Source: Rhexocercosporidium sp. MPI-PUGE-AT-0058 (taxonomy: Eukaryota; Ascomycota; Leotiomycetes; Helotiales). Taken from it: a stretch of DNA of 64,000 bases. The translations under genes and the position numbers were made by a program. Location: positions 1,736,001 through 1,800,000 of the forward strand of contig JAGTJL010000003.1 in the NCBI GenBank assembly GCA_020746875.1. The letters are read 5' to 3'. This document shows positions 35,042-45,689 of this stretch, in pieces (the stretch's first letter is position 1; the number at the start of each line of letters is the position of its first letter). Under the pieces are notes generated by a model, which had not been told where the DNA came from, ran no database searches, and saw only the letters and a list, made by a program, of their open reading frames with translations.

Positions 35042-38000
35042 ATAATTTACGTAGGGAACGTAAGAATCTTTATATAAATTCAAGTTTTTTCTTTTATTTT
35101 TCTTTTTTAATTAGTTTAAATTTATATTTTAGTAATAGCGGCAGTAAATTAGTAAGTCTTTTCCTTAGGCGCATAAAGCTACCCTTATTTCGCGACATCG
35201 ATCCTTATAGCGCAAGCTATTATTATTTTAAAGGATCTTTATTAATTATTATTTAAACTATTTTAAATTATATTTAAACTATTTTAAATTATATTTAAAA
35301 CGAAAGAGTACTTTTAAGAACTTTTTATAAGTTTAAGAGCTTAAAGGCGTGAGTATTTTTAAAGCTGCTTTTTAATATTAAAATATAAAAGGAAGGCATT
35401 AAATATAAAGCGAATAATATTATTACTTTTATTATAAAAAAAAGAAGTCTTAACTTAATTTATTAAAGTTATATTAAGCTTTAATAAAAAAGATTTAGTT
35501 ATTAACGGCTATTTATAAAAGGATTAAGAAAACATTTAGTTAACTTAAAAGTGTTTAATTCTTTATTCCGTTAAGCTTAGATATTCTTAATTATTTTTAT
35601 AATAGGCTTTAAGTAATTAAATTAATAAAAAGTTATACGTATTCAATTTTTCTTAAGCTTAATAAAATTAAAAGCTAAAGCCGTATTATAGCTATAATAG
35701 TATTAAGCATTTAAAATTTATTACTTTTTCAACCTATTGAGATCCGTATTACCTCCGAATAATTATACGTTTAAGCCTACTATTCTTAGTAAAGCCGGTC
35801 TAGAGTTTTAAAGATTAATAAAGTAAATGTAAATAAACTTAATTGTATTAGCATAGGCTTATATTAATATAAAAGACTTATAGCTATTTAAGTTAACGGA
35901 ATTAATAACTTAGTAGATTATTACCTTAGAGTTAAATAAGTCTAAAATACTTAAAAAATAATAAATTAAACTATTTATAATTTAATAACTTTTAGTTTAA
36001 TTAAACGGTCTAGTTAATCCAGTAAATTATATTAACTCTTTAAGTCTATTTAGCTCAGAAATCAAATAATAGAATTCTAAATTTTAGGGATTAAATTCTA
36101 AAGCTTAATTAAGCTTTAACTAAATATAAAGAGATTCGAATACGTCGGAAATAAATCTAAAATACTTAAGATTAATTTAAAAATTAATTTAGGAAGTCGT
36201 ATATATCTTAAGTTCATCGAGCTCAACTATTCCAAAGGCTATTATAATACCTCTCATAATGGCTCTTATAAAAATGCCCCGGTTCGACTAATACAAAGAT
36301 TATGACGGCGAAATACTAGTTAAATTATAATTAAATCGCTTAAATTATGATTTTAAGATTAATAATTAAATATCTCCCTTAGCCTTAATTTACCTTAAAG
36401 CTATTTCTATTTTATTAAGTAATAAAGCTTTAAGACGCTTTTATTTTAACTTAAAAATAAAAGCAATTATAGCTAACCGAGTTATAATTACTAAAGATTA
36501 TAAGATTAAAGTTATTAAATAATTTAAAATTTAATACTTAAATAATAATACTTTAGTAAAAAAATTAAATATAATAATTAAAGTTTTTAATTTACTTTAG
36601 GAGAAGTCCGAGAACTTAAGCTTTTATTATTTTAAAACCGCTGCGTTATTTAAGCGTATTAAAGGAAAGGATTTAAAAAAGATTATAATAAATGAGTTAA
36701 ATTTAATTTAAAAGGATTTTAATTGCTATATCTTAACTTTTATTATATTAGCTTTCGTTTATAATATAAAAAATAATAAGCTTAAATCTTATGCCTTAAT
36801 TAATAATATTTTCCTCATACTTTACTTATAAAAAACGTATAAAATACTCTGCTTATTTTAATAAGTTATTAAGATTTAAAAAAAAAATTAAAATAAATAT
36901 TAAAATGTAAAAATACTATAAACGCCTTAAATATTATATTAAGGTATATTTAAGAGTCCCTGCTTATATAGTCTTAATTATATAAAATGATTACACCTAT
37001 ATAATCTAATAACTATCAGTTCTAGCTCTGCCTCCAGTAACATTAGCCAAGCTAGTTAAAGCCTCTTAAATAATAACTTTAACTTTATAAATATTGGCTC
37101 TAAACGCTTTAAGCTTAATAAAATAATTCCAGCCAGGAGGTAGAAATGGTTATAATTAAAATCCTACTTATAGATCCAGTACCCAGCGCAACATCGGTCA
37201 AATATTAAAAGGAGTCATAAATAGTTACCCTCCCATTCGTTTAATTAAATCGTCCTTAAACCCTTTTATTAATAAATTAATTATTTATAATAAGTAAAGA
37301 AATAGCCTTTTTTACGTTAATTACGAAGTCTGCGGATATTTTAAGTTCTAATATATAAATGCTTTTTTATTATTTTAAGAGAAGGCCCATTTAAAGAATA
37401 TTATTTTCCTTAATATTATAATTATTATTTATTACGTTAAGCTATAAATTAACTTAAAAAGCAAAGTCGGCCTTAGAGCTTGTAAAGAAAATACTTAATT
37501 ATTTAAAGTTCATAAGTCTTACTTAATTTAAGTTATTAGAACTTCTGGCTTTAATATAAGCTTAACATCGACCGGAACAAGTACATTAGCTTTTATAATA
37601 TAAAGTAATGTGTCGTTTAACTAGTTCGTTTAGTCTAAAAAGGTCACGATTAAGCTTAAGGAAGAGTTAAATATAAAGTCTTTACTTAAGGTAATAGAAA
37701 ATCTTTAATATTATTTTATAAGCAGCCTAAGTTTAAAAAATAATAAAATTACTTCTTTAATCAACTTATTTATAATAACCCAAGCTAAAAAAAGGGTCCG
37801 CATTCAGTTATTAGCGGATAAAAACCAGCCAGCTAAGCCTTATAGAGTAGAAAATCCTAACTAAACTGCCTAAAATATTATTAAGTCTAGAGAAGGAGAA
37901 AAGAAGCTAAGACAACTCCGTAAAATTATTAAACGTAAAGGACTAAGACCGATTAATTATAGAAAATTAGCTTCACAAATTAATATTCTTTTAAATTTAC

Positions 38001-40237
38001 TTAAATTATATTAATTTTTATTAAAGGTTTTTAAGCAGTTCCGTAAGTTATTTATACATAAGAACTAAAAAAAAGGCAAGAAGCAGAACTTATTATTTAA
38101 GGATCGGCTACCAATAACGACGGCTACTATTATAACTTTAATAGTATTAATTAGATTAAAGTTAATCTAAATTACGCCTTAGATTCATTTAGATAATAAG
38201 GCCTAGAAAATCTTAACGTTTATTAAGGTATTAAATAAGAGAAAGGCTACAGTTATAGACTTACTAATCGGTATATATACCTTAAACTAGGGCAGCGATA
38301 TTATTATTATAATACTAGCCTTTTAGTAAAAGTTAAAATTAAAGACTTATACTTTTAATTCTCGTGGCTTCTCGGGCGTTAGCTATAGAACTGCGAATAG
38401 AGTAATATATAAGCTAGAATATTTCGTAGAGTTTAAAATAGGTGTTAAAGGCATTTAAAAAAAGGTTTATACTTTTGTTTAAATATTTATTAAATTAAGA
38501 AATACAGAGCTGAGCTTATTACTTAGATTATTATGGCTTCACTTTATTAATGCCAAATTTAATATCCGTAAGAATACTCTTATTATTAAAGGTAATGTCG
38601 ATCAAGAGAGATTAGTTACTATTCAGGGACTTTTATTTACGCCTTTTAAGGAGCTTAATTTCGTTTTGCACTTAAAGGTTTTATCGTAACGCGATATTAA
38701 TAACTTCATAATTAAATTTGCTAATTAAGAGTTTAATTAAGCTATTATTAGCGATTCTGAACTCGATTCTGATTCCCTTAAAGATAAGTTTTTATTAAAT
38801 AATAAAATTAAGACGGAATAATTTTTAAAAAACTAAGTGCGTTATCTTGTCTTAAGAATAACGTTAAACTTACTATTAGGCTTAAAAGCTTATTAATAAT
38901 ATTATTAAACTTTCAGTCTAAGCTATTTACTTAAAGCCTACTTTATATTAAAGAATATCCTCAACCCTCCGAGCATTTATTAAAGTCTTCGAACCTAATA
39001 GTTATATTATTTAAGAGTCTTAAGCTTTAAATACTTATCGCTCTTATTTATTATAAGGGGATTACGTTTTTGGAAGCCGCTATCTCTAGATTACTTTCCG
39101 AAAGAGCTACTTTAGCTTTTAAAGTATTATTAAGATTACTTTAAAGTAATCTTAGTTATTAATAGATATTTAAAGGAGCGCCCGGTCGCAACTTTCTAAC
39201 ATCCTAAAGTAATAGGATTAAGCCTAGGAATAATTCGATATATTAGGCTATATTAATTAAATAGCCTAATATTAATAATAATTAAGCCCAGACTTTTATA
39301 TTAGTATTTCCTATTAAGCGTAAAATCGTTAGATTACTTATTAAAGTAGTCTTCGACTAGTAGCTTAAAGAATAAGTTATTAAGTTTACGTTAACTTTTA
39401 GCTTAAATATATTCTTAAATAGGCTTAAAAAGGTCTAGTAACTCTTATATATTTACTGAGAAGTTAATTCTATTAATATAAAAGATATCCCATATACCGA
39501 CTTATATAAGCATAAGGCCAGAGTCTTAAATAAAGCTAAGCTTATCGTAAATAACGCTCTTAAAAGATATACGCTAGCTAAATTAGCTTAATTTAACAAA
39601 ACTATTAATAAAGAAATAAAGTGTAATATATTTAAGAGTATTATATTCCGTAACGACTGTTTATTTAATTAAAATTCCCATCCTTATTTCGTTAAAAAAA
39701 GATTAAAATTTAAAGCCTTAAAAAAAGAATACAAAATAATCTTTAATTACTTCAAAATTAAAGAGATTATTCCTGGTTATATAATAATTAATATATTTAA
39801 ATGCTATAACTATTTCAGCAATTTTAATCATTAAATCTTTCTGCAGCTCGACTTAAAGCATGCTTATTAGTTTATAAACCTTCACTTAAACTCCCGCCAC
39901 TTTTACGCCTTTTCTACACTTAAATATAAGTAGCTCTAATTAACCAGAATGCCTTAAAGAGTTAAAAGCTCAGCCTTTAAAATAAATAAGCTAATAAAAA
40001 TAATCTTAAGACTAATACCTTGCTCCTAAGTTATAACTAAAGCTAAAGTTAATAATTTAAAACTTTTATTATTTTCACTAAAAATTAAAGGAAAATTAAT
40101 TAAAATATAAGCTTTTATATTTTATATAAATAATATCTTTAAAGGCTTTAAAGACTTTAATACGGCCTTTGAGTTTTTAAAAGATTACTTATTACTTAGA
40201 CTATTATAGTTAAAATTAAAGTTATTTTTTAAGAAGT

Positions 40238-40439
40238 TGTCAGGAGTGGAATCTAGTATGAGGAGGGTCGGGGGTTGTACGGAAGGTTTGCAGGCTTGGC
40301 ACGGATCACGTGTTAATATCTTTATTTATTTACTTCGGAGGGGAGTAGAGAGGATTTAGAAGGCTAGAGATCAGTCTGAATTACAACTGATATACCCTGA
40401 ACGTTTCGAATAGTAATTCCCTATCATTTGAACCTTACA
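40238..40439 (+). repeat. 5' LTR of the young element
   Basis: 202 bp, starting TGTCAGGAGT and ending CCTTACA. By eye identical base for base to 45488-45689. Confidence 0.95.
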
Positions 40440-40505
40440 TTCTGATCTCTTTACCTACACGGAGATAGTTCGTTACTTATTCGAAGCCTTCACGAAACAA
40501 TTACG

Positions 40506-43500
40506 ATGGCTGGAAACAAGAAGAAGACAGCTTCAGCGGCAAAGGGGACACCACGATCACCTTCACCTCACTCCATCGATCAACCATCGAACACCCTTCG
40601 AAATGACCCTGAAGATGGTTCGCCCACGCGCAGCGAACAATTCCAGCGCTCTGACGGAGGTTTAGAGGATCTCACAGATGACGACGAAGGGGGCTCGGAT
40701 GCCGAAGCAGCTATCGAGGCTGAGCGACGACGAATTCTAGAGATTCAAACACAGATTAAGAGGAAGAAGGAGGAGAAGGCAGTTCGGAACCGAATCGAAG
40801 AGCTGGAGGAGGTAGTGCGAGAGCGAGAGGATTTAGAGAGAGAGTTGGCGGATATACTGCGAAGAGAACAAGAAGAGGAGGAAAGCAGAGAATATATAGA
40901 TGGAGGAAAGCGTCGACGCGCGAACACGGCCGGGGACCGCCATCGTGACGAACCCACGGGACTTCCTCGAAATGACTTCGATATGCGCCCGATGTCGCAT
41001 CGACGAATCCCAAAGATGCGAGAGCTTCCGACATATAAGGGCAAGAGCGCTGAAGAGGCTCAGTCTTTTATCCGAGGTGCTGAGCGGAGGTTCCGTCAAG
41101 ACAAAGGGACAATATATGCTACGGATGAAGACAAGATCAACGAGTGCGTTCTTGCTTTCGACGAGAAGGTAGAACGGAAGTGGACCGGGTTCGAATCGAG
41201 GGCTGGGACAAACTCACTCACTTGGGAAGGGTTTAAGCAGTGGATGCTAGACTCAATTATGGACCCTGGAAATCGAGAGCTTGCGGTGCTCAATCGGTAT
41301 GAGAACGCTCAACAGCGCGAGAACGAGTCGGTGGATGATTTCGTGTCTTTTCTTGATGGCTTAGAGCAACAACTGAAGATCGGAGACGATACGGCGAGAC
41401 GACGGACCCCTTTGCCCTTGATTAGTGAAACCCTCGATCGGTTGAGACGTGCTAAAGTGTTTACAAAGCTAGACCTGAAGGATGCGTATCACCGGCTCCG
41501 AATCAAGCAAGGCGACGAATGGAAGACGGCATTTCGGACCCGATACGGACACTTTGAGTATTGCGTGCTTCCTTTTGGACTCTCGAATGCTCCAGCGACA
41601 TTTCAAGCTTATATTAACCAAGCCTTAATTGGGCTAGTAGACGTCACTTGTGTAGTCTACTTAGACGATATCCTTATCTTCTCTGAGAGCATCGAAGACC
41701 ATACGGAAGCTGTTCGGGAGGTCCTCGAAAGGCTTCGCACTCATAATCTCTACGCTAACCTCAAGAAATGCGCATTCGACACTGATACTGTGGAGTTTCT
41801 AGGGTTCGTAGTAGGCCCGACAGGTATCCGAATGGACCCCTCCCGAGTCGAGAGTATCCAGAAGTGGCCTTTACCTAAGTCGTGGCGAGATATACAAGTA
41901 TTCTTAGGGTTTACTAACTTTTACCGCCGTTTCATCCGCAGTTATGCAAAGGTTACTCAACCTATTACTGATTTATTGAAAGGAATGCAAAGAGGAAGGA
42001 AGACGGAGCCATTTCGATTCCCTCGCGCAGCTACTACAGCGTTCTTAATCTTACGGGAGAGATTCTCTCAAGCTCCGATCCTTCGCCATTTCGACCCTCA
42101 ACTAAAGATTCGGGTAGAAACAGATGCTTCGAAATTCGCTATTGGTGGAATCTTATCTCAATTATTCGGCAGCGGTACGGAGGCTCGATGGCATCCTATC
42201 GCATTCTACTCGAAGAAGCTCTCTCCTACTGAGCAACGGTATGAAGTTCATGACGGGGAGCTAATGGCAATAGTGCATGCATTTAAGCAATGGAGTCAAT
42301 ACCTCCGAGGCGCTTCCGATGTTATTACGGTCCGAACAGATCATCACAATCTCAAATACTTTATGACGAAACGGAGGCTTACCGGACGGCAAGCGAGGTG
42401 GGCCGATGAACTAGCTGAATTCGATTTTGTTATTGAATATCGGACTGGGGCTACAAATCCTGCTGATGGGCCTTCGCGAAGACCTGACCTCAGAGACTCG
42501 GAACCTAGTCGGAGTGAAAACGAAGAAGAGGAGCAGTTACCGACGTTGCATCGGAAGCTACGCTTAGCTGCGATGTTGCAGAAGAGAAGGCCTCTGTTGA
42601 TGGCATTTCTAAAGTCGGGACTTAGACAACCCCGCACCGATGAGTTATCGGAGCCAGATCAAGGATCGTCCATGAAGGATTCATGGGGCAGCGAAGAGCA
42701 ATCGGAAGGGGTACGAGGGACCCCCGACGGGTCTATTGCTGGTGTTACTGGTTGCAAACAGTACATACCACGGCGAGTAGCAGTTATGCTGTTACAAACC
42801 GAAACAGCAGGCAGCGAACCTTCGGAACCGATTCAAAGCATAATCCTTGATTTACAGAAGGCAGATCCTTTTGTAATGAATAGGACGTACGAATCGATTC
42901 CGAGGGGACGTCGAGCTGGGTCCGAAGGACACTGGAAGATGTGCGAAGATGGACTGTTACGATATCGTGGCAGGACTTATGTGCCACCTGAGAAGTCACT
43001 TCGGAGTGAGATCTTAAGTGTTAATCACGATGATGCCGTGGCAGGACACTTCGGGTTCCGAAGAACCTTCGAATTGCTTTCGAGGAAATACTTTTGGCAA
43101 GGATTACGTACAGACGTTAAGAAGTATGTGAGCACTTGCGCAGAGTGTCAAAGAGGGAAACCAAGAAGGCACCGACCTTACGGCGAGTTAGCCCCGTTCC
43201 CTGTTCCTTCAAAACCTTGGGAAGAGATAACTATGGATTTCATTACAGACTTACCGCCGAGTAAAAGAGTAGGTCGAGTGTACGATTCTATTCTCGTAAT
43301 CGTCGATCGATTTACGAAGTTGGTTCGGTATATCCCCGTGACGAAGACGATTACTGCACCCGAGCTAGCCGAGCTTTTTATACAACATGTATATAAGGAC
43401 TTTGGATGCCCTAAGGGTATTACCACCGACAGAGGCTCTGTCTTTACAAGCAAGTTCTGGTCTTCAGTAATGTTCTACCTTCAGGTTCGACGCCGACTTA

Positions 43501-44321
43501 GCACCGCATTTCATCCGCAAACCGATGGGCAAACCGAACGGCAAAACCAAGTCTTGGAATTCTATTTGAGGACATATTGTGATTACCGCCAAGATGATTG
43601 GGCCTCTAAGCTAGCCTTAGCGGAATTCACATATAATAATTCGGTGCATGCATCTACTGGTTCGACACCTTTTCGGATGCTATACGGGTTTAACCCGGAG
43701 CTTGGTTCGAACGTCGAGGACGACGTCCAAGAAGGAGGGGCACCTGCTGCAGTTGAGAGAGTGAGACTTTTACAGCAGGAAAGAGAAGTACTTACGGAGA
43801 AGCTTCGAATTGCTTCCGAATCCCATAAGAAGTTCTATGATGCTAAACACAAAAAGACTAGGTTTCAAGTCGGAGACATGGTTTTGCTAGCTACGAAGCA
43901 CCTTCGACAGTTGAGGCCTTCTCGGAAGCTTGCTGACAAATTTCTAGGGCCTTTTAAGGTCAAGAGAGTTGTTTATAGCCACGGTCAAGCATATCAGCTC
44001 GAACTGCCCCCGACTTACCGCATTCACGATACTTTTCATGTATCACTTTTAGAACCGTGGCAAGGACGAAAGGGAGTCGAAGCCAGACCGGAGGCAATTC
44101 AAGTACAAGAGCAAGAAGAGTTCGAGGTTAAGTCTATTCAAGCTCATAAGGATACGAGGCGAGGCCGCCTGTATTTAGTCCGTTGGAAGGGTTACTCTGC
44201 TGCAGATGATACTTGGGAGCCTATAAGTCATCTTACACACGCTAAAGATGCGTTACAAGAATACTTGAGAGATATACCAGGAGAAGGGAAATCGGAATCA
44301 CGACGGAGGTTGCGAAGATGA
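40506..44321 (+). CDS. retrotransposon Gag-Pol polyprotein with internal in-frame deletion
   Basis: 1271 aa in one frame. Residues 1-150 are charged coiled-coil. A Gag capsid-like region (LPTYKGKSAEEAQSFIRGAERRF to LKIGDD) ends at about residue 297 and passes straight into RT (TPLPLISETLDRL, then YLDD at 385-388). The CCHC knuckle, the aspartic protease and the first RT blocks, normally several hundred residues, are missing without loss of frame. RNase H (VETDASKFAIGGILSQ), the integrase zinc finger (H-H...CAECQRGK, about 840-890), a DDE core (TMDFITDLPPSK, TTDRGSVFTS, HPQTDGQTERQNQ) and a C-terminal chromodomain (YLVRWKGYSAADDTWEP, about 1205-1255) are complete. A polyprotein like this could not self-process, and RT activity is unlikely. 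The start codon lies 66 nt after the 5' LTR. Confidence 0.93.
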   Translation: MAGNKKKTASAAKGTPRSPSPHSIDQPSNTLRNDPEDGSPTRSEQFQRSDGGLEDLTDDDEGGSDAEAAIEAERRRILEIQTQIKRKKEEKAVRNRIEELEEVVREREDLERELADILRREQEEEESREYIDGGKRRRANTAGDRHRDEPTGLPRNDFDMRPMSHRRIPKMRELPTYKGKSAEEAQSFIRGAERRFRQDKGTIYATDEDKINECVLAFDEKVERKWTGFESRAGTNSLTWEGFKQWMLDSIMDPGNRELAVLNRYENAQQRENESVDDFVSFLDGLEQQLKIGDDTARRRTPLPLISETLDRLRRAKVFTKLDLKDAYHRLRIKQGDEWKTAFRTRYGHFEYCVLPFGLSNAPATFQAYINQALIGLVDVTCVVYLDDILIFSESIEDHTEAVREVLERLRTHNLYANLKKCAFDTDTVEFLGFVVGPTGIRMDPSRVESIQKWPLPKSWRDIQVFLGFTNFYRRFIRSYAKVTQPITDLLKGMQRGRKTEPFRFPRAATTAFLILRERFSQAPILRHFDPQLKIRVETDASKFAIGGILSQLFGSGTEARWHPIAFYSKKLSPTEQRYEVHDGELMAIVHAFKQWSQYLRGASDVITVRTDHHNLKYFMTKRRLTGRQARWADELAEFDFVIEYRTGATNPADGPSRRPDLRDSEPSRSENEEEEQLPTLHRKLRLAAMLQKRRPLLMAFLKSGLRQPRTDELSEPDQGSSMKDSWGSEEQSEGVRGTPDGSIAGVTGCKQYIPRRVAVMLLQTETAGSEPSEPIQSIILDLQKADPFVMNRTYESIPRGRRAGSEGHWKMCEDGLLRYRGRTYVPPEKSLRSEILSVNHDDAVAGHFGFRRTFELLSRKYFWQGLRTDVKKYVSTCAECQRGKPRRHRPYGELAPFPVPSKPWEEITMDFITDLPPSKRVGRVYDSILVIVDRFTKLVRYIPVTKTITAPELAELFIQHVYKDFGCPKGITTDRGSVFTSKFWSSVMFYLQVRRRLSTAFHPQTDGQTERQNQVLEFYLRTYCDYRQDDWASKLALAEFTYNNSVHASTGSTPFRMLYGFNPELGSNVEDDVQEGGAPAAVERVRLLQQEREVLTEKLRIASESHKKFYDAKHKKTRFQVGDMVLLATKHLRQLRPSRKLADKFLGPFKVKRVVYSHGQAYQLELPPTYRIHDTFHVSLLEPWQGRKGVEARPEAIQVQEQEEFEVKSIQAHKDTRRGRLYLVRWKGYSAADDTWEPISHLTHAKDALQEYLRDIPGEGKSESRRRLRR

Positions 44322-44429
44322 AAGGATCAGGAGCAGAAGTCTTCATTCAAGCCCCGAAGGGCGCCGGAGGCAAAACGAAAGAAGCCCGAAGGCACAAACC
44401 GCAACACAACAAAAGCCCGAAGGCGCTAT

Positions 44430-45109
44430 CTACAGCTCGAGGCTGCCCTCGCTGGGAGAGAGGAAGCGGCGGGCCCGAAGGTCCTCCTCCATATCCTCAT
44501 CCTCATCCTCATCCTCATCCTTCTCCTCCTCAACCTCGCCCTCGGGGGCCTATCGAAGTCAGTACGGAGGAAATACGAAGGCACATCAATACTTACAGGG
44601 ACACGACGCAACAACTCTCGAAGGAGAGCGTTGGTCTCGTTCTGCGCAGCGAGAAGCTGGCGAAGGAGGGCATCAGTGGTAGCAGCAGCGGCAGGAGCAG
44701 CAGCAGCAGCGGCGGCAGGACGGGGGGTGGCGGAGGCGGGACGGAGGGGAGACGAGGCGTTACCGCCAGTAGACCGGGCGGCCCGAGCAGATCGGTCCAC
44801 CGCGGCCACCACGGCAACAGCCAGGTCCCGAACCTCGTCGGCCGAGGCAAAACCGGAGGCGAAGTCATCCTGGGCCGCAAGCAGCTCCAGGGCAAGGTCG
44901 TGTGCCTCCTCGGGGAGCTATCGGAGTCAATACGGATGCTCTGATGTTTGTTGAGAACGAAGGGACATCGGAGTACTTACGGCGACACACCGGGACTTCT
45001 GATCGCGGCAGCGATCACACTTGGTGCTGTTGGCCTTCGAAAAGGCACAGACGTGGTCTACCACACCACTGGCGAGGTGGCGGGCGCAGCGGCAGCAAAT
45101 CGAAGCCAT
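44430..45109 (-). CDS. antisense spliced gene inside the young retrotransposon: Cys-rich small protein
   Basis: Three minus-strand exons (45109-44981, 44917-44597, 44549-44430), all junctions phase 0, introns 63 and 47 bp with GTAAGT donors and GATAG acceptors; 189 aa. The N terminus has a zinc-binding pattern C5-x2-C8...C21...C31-x2-C34-x6-C41. Exon 2 encodes a helical, Ala-rich segment with repeated Leu (TTDALLRQLLAAQNETNALLRELLRR), likely coiled coil. Exon 3 is a strongly acidic Asp/Glu repeat and tail. The gene runs tail-to-tail against pol (109 bp between stops) and lies between pol and the 3' LTR. I know similar Cys-rich hypothetical proteins from fungal genomes but no assigned function. 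Introns antisense to the element's genomic RNA would not be spliced from it, which explains their survival through retrotransposition. Confidence 0.75.
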
Positions 45110-45487
45110 GACGAAGGCAAGTCGGATGTATGGTCTGGTATGGTATGGTATGGTGTGACGGGGGGGAGACGGAGGGACAGCGAAACCAGATCGGAGGGGA
45201 GGATGATGGTGTTGACTGAAGGTTGGATTTGTTTGGGGGCCAAAATGTAAACAACCCATGGCAGAACTCGCCACACCGCCTAACTACGCGAACCACTACT
45301 GATCTGGACCCGTCCACATTCCGATTTGAGTCCGCAACATTATTGTTTACTCTACGAGTAGACTACTCCTGTTCCAAGGAATCGAGTCCGACTTGGGTCC
45401 GTATGTATTTCGATTTACGTCCGCTATACTATAATCACCGCTACATCACCTCGTATCTTGGGGACAAGATTCTAGGAGAGGGGGTAA

Positions 45488-45689
45488 TGTCAGGAGTGGA
45501 ATCTAGTATGAGGAGGGTCGGGGGTTGTACGGAAGGTTTGCAGGCTTGGCACGGATCACGTGTTAATATCTTTATTTATTTACTTCGGAGGGGAGTAGAG
45601 AGGATTTAGAAGGCTAGAGATCAGTCTGAATTACAACTGATATACCCTGAACGTTTCGAATAGTAATTCCCTATCATTTGAACCTTACA
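45488..45689 (+). repeat. 3' LTR of the young element
   Basis: 202 bp, identical by eye to the 5' LTR, preceded by the polypurine tract and followed by the GAAGT duplication and the resumed RIP-mutated reverse-transcriptase sequence of the old element. Confidence 0.95.

Larger units (their letters stand above)
40238..45689 (+). mobile_element. young Ty3/Gypsy chromovirus, internally deleted, inserted in the RT of the old element
   Basis: 5452 bp, TG...CA ends, identical 202-bp LTRs and a 5-bp GAAGT target duplication (40233-40237, 45690-45694). A purine tract (GGAGAGGGGG, about 45476-45485) precedes the 3' LTR as polypurine tract; I could not identify a primer-binding site after the 5' LTR. 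It holds one long sense ORF (40506-44321) and an antisense three-exon gene (45109-44430). Base composition is normal with no sign of RIP, in sharp contrast to the host element. The ORF lacks part of Gag, the protease and the RT N terminus, so the copy is probably non-autonomous although recently inserted. Confidence 0.95.

Noticed and set aside
34907..40237. AT-rich block as mitochondrial DNA insertion or centromere core
   Set aside because: LTRs, target duplication and decayed Gag/RT/RNase H/integrase reading frames explain it as a RIP-mutated retrotransposon.
40506..44321. Young element as a RIP target
   Set aside because: Its ORF is open over 1271 codons and CpA/TpG are frequent, unlike the surrounding sequence.
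44318..44944. 208-codon plus-strand ORF after pol, possible extra retrotransposon protein
   Set aside because: It is the complement of the antisense exons; its Pro/His and Gly/Ser repeats are the reverse of Asp/Glu and Ala codon runs, and it crosses both antisense introns.
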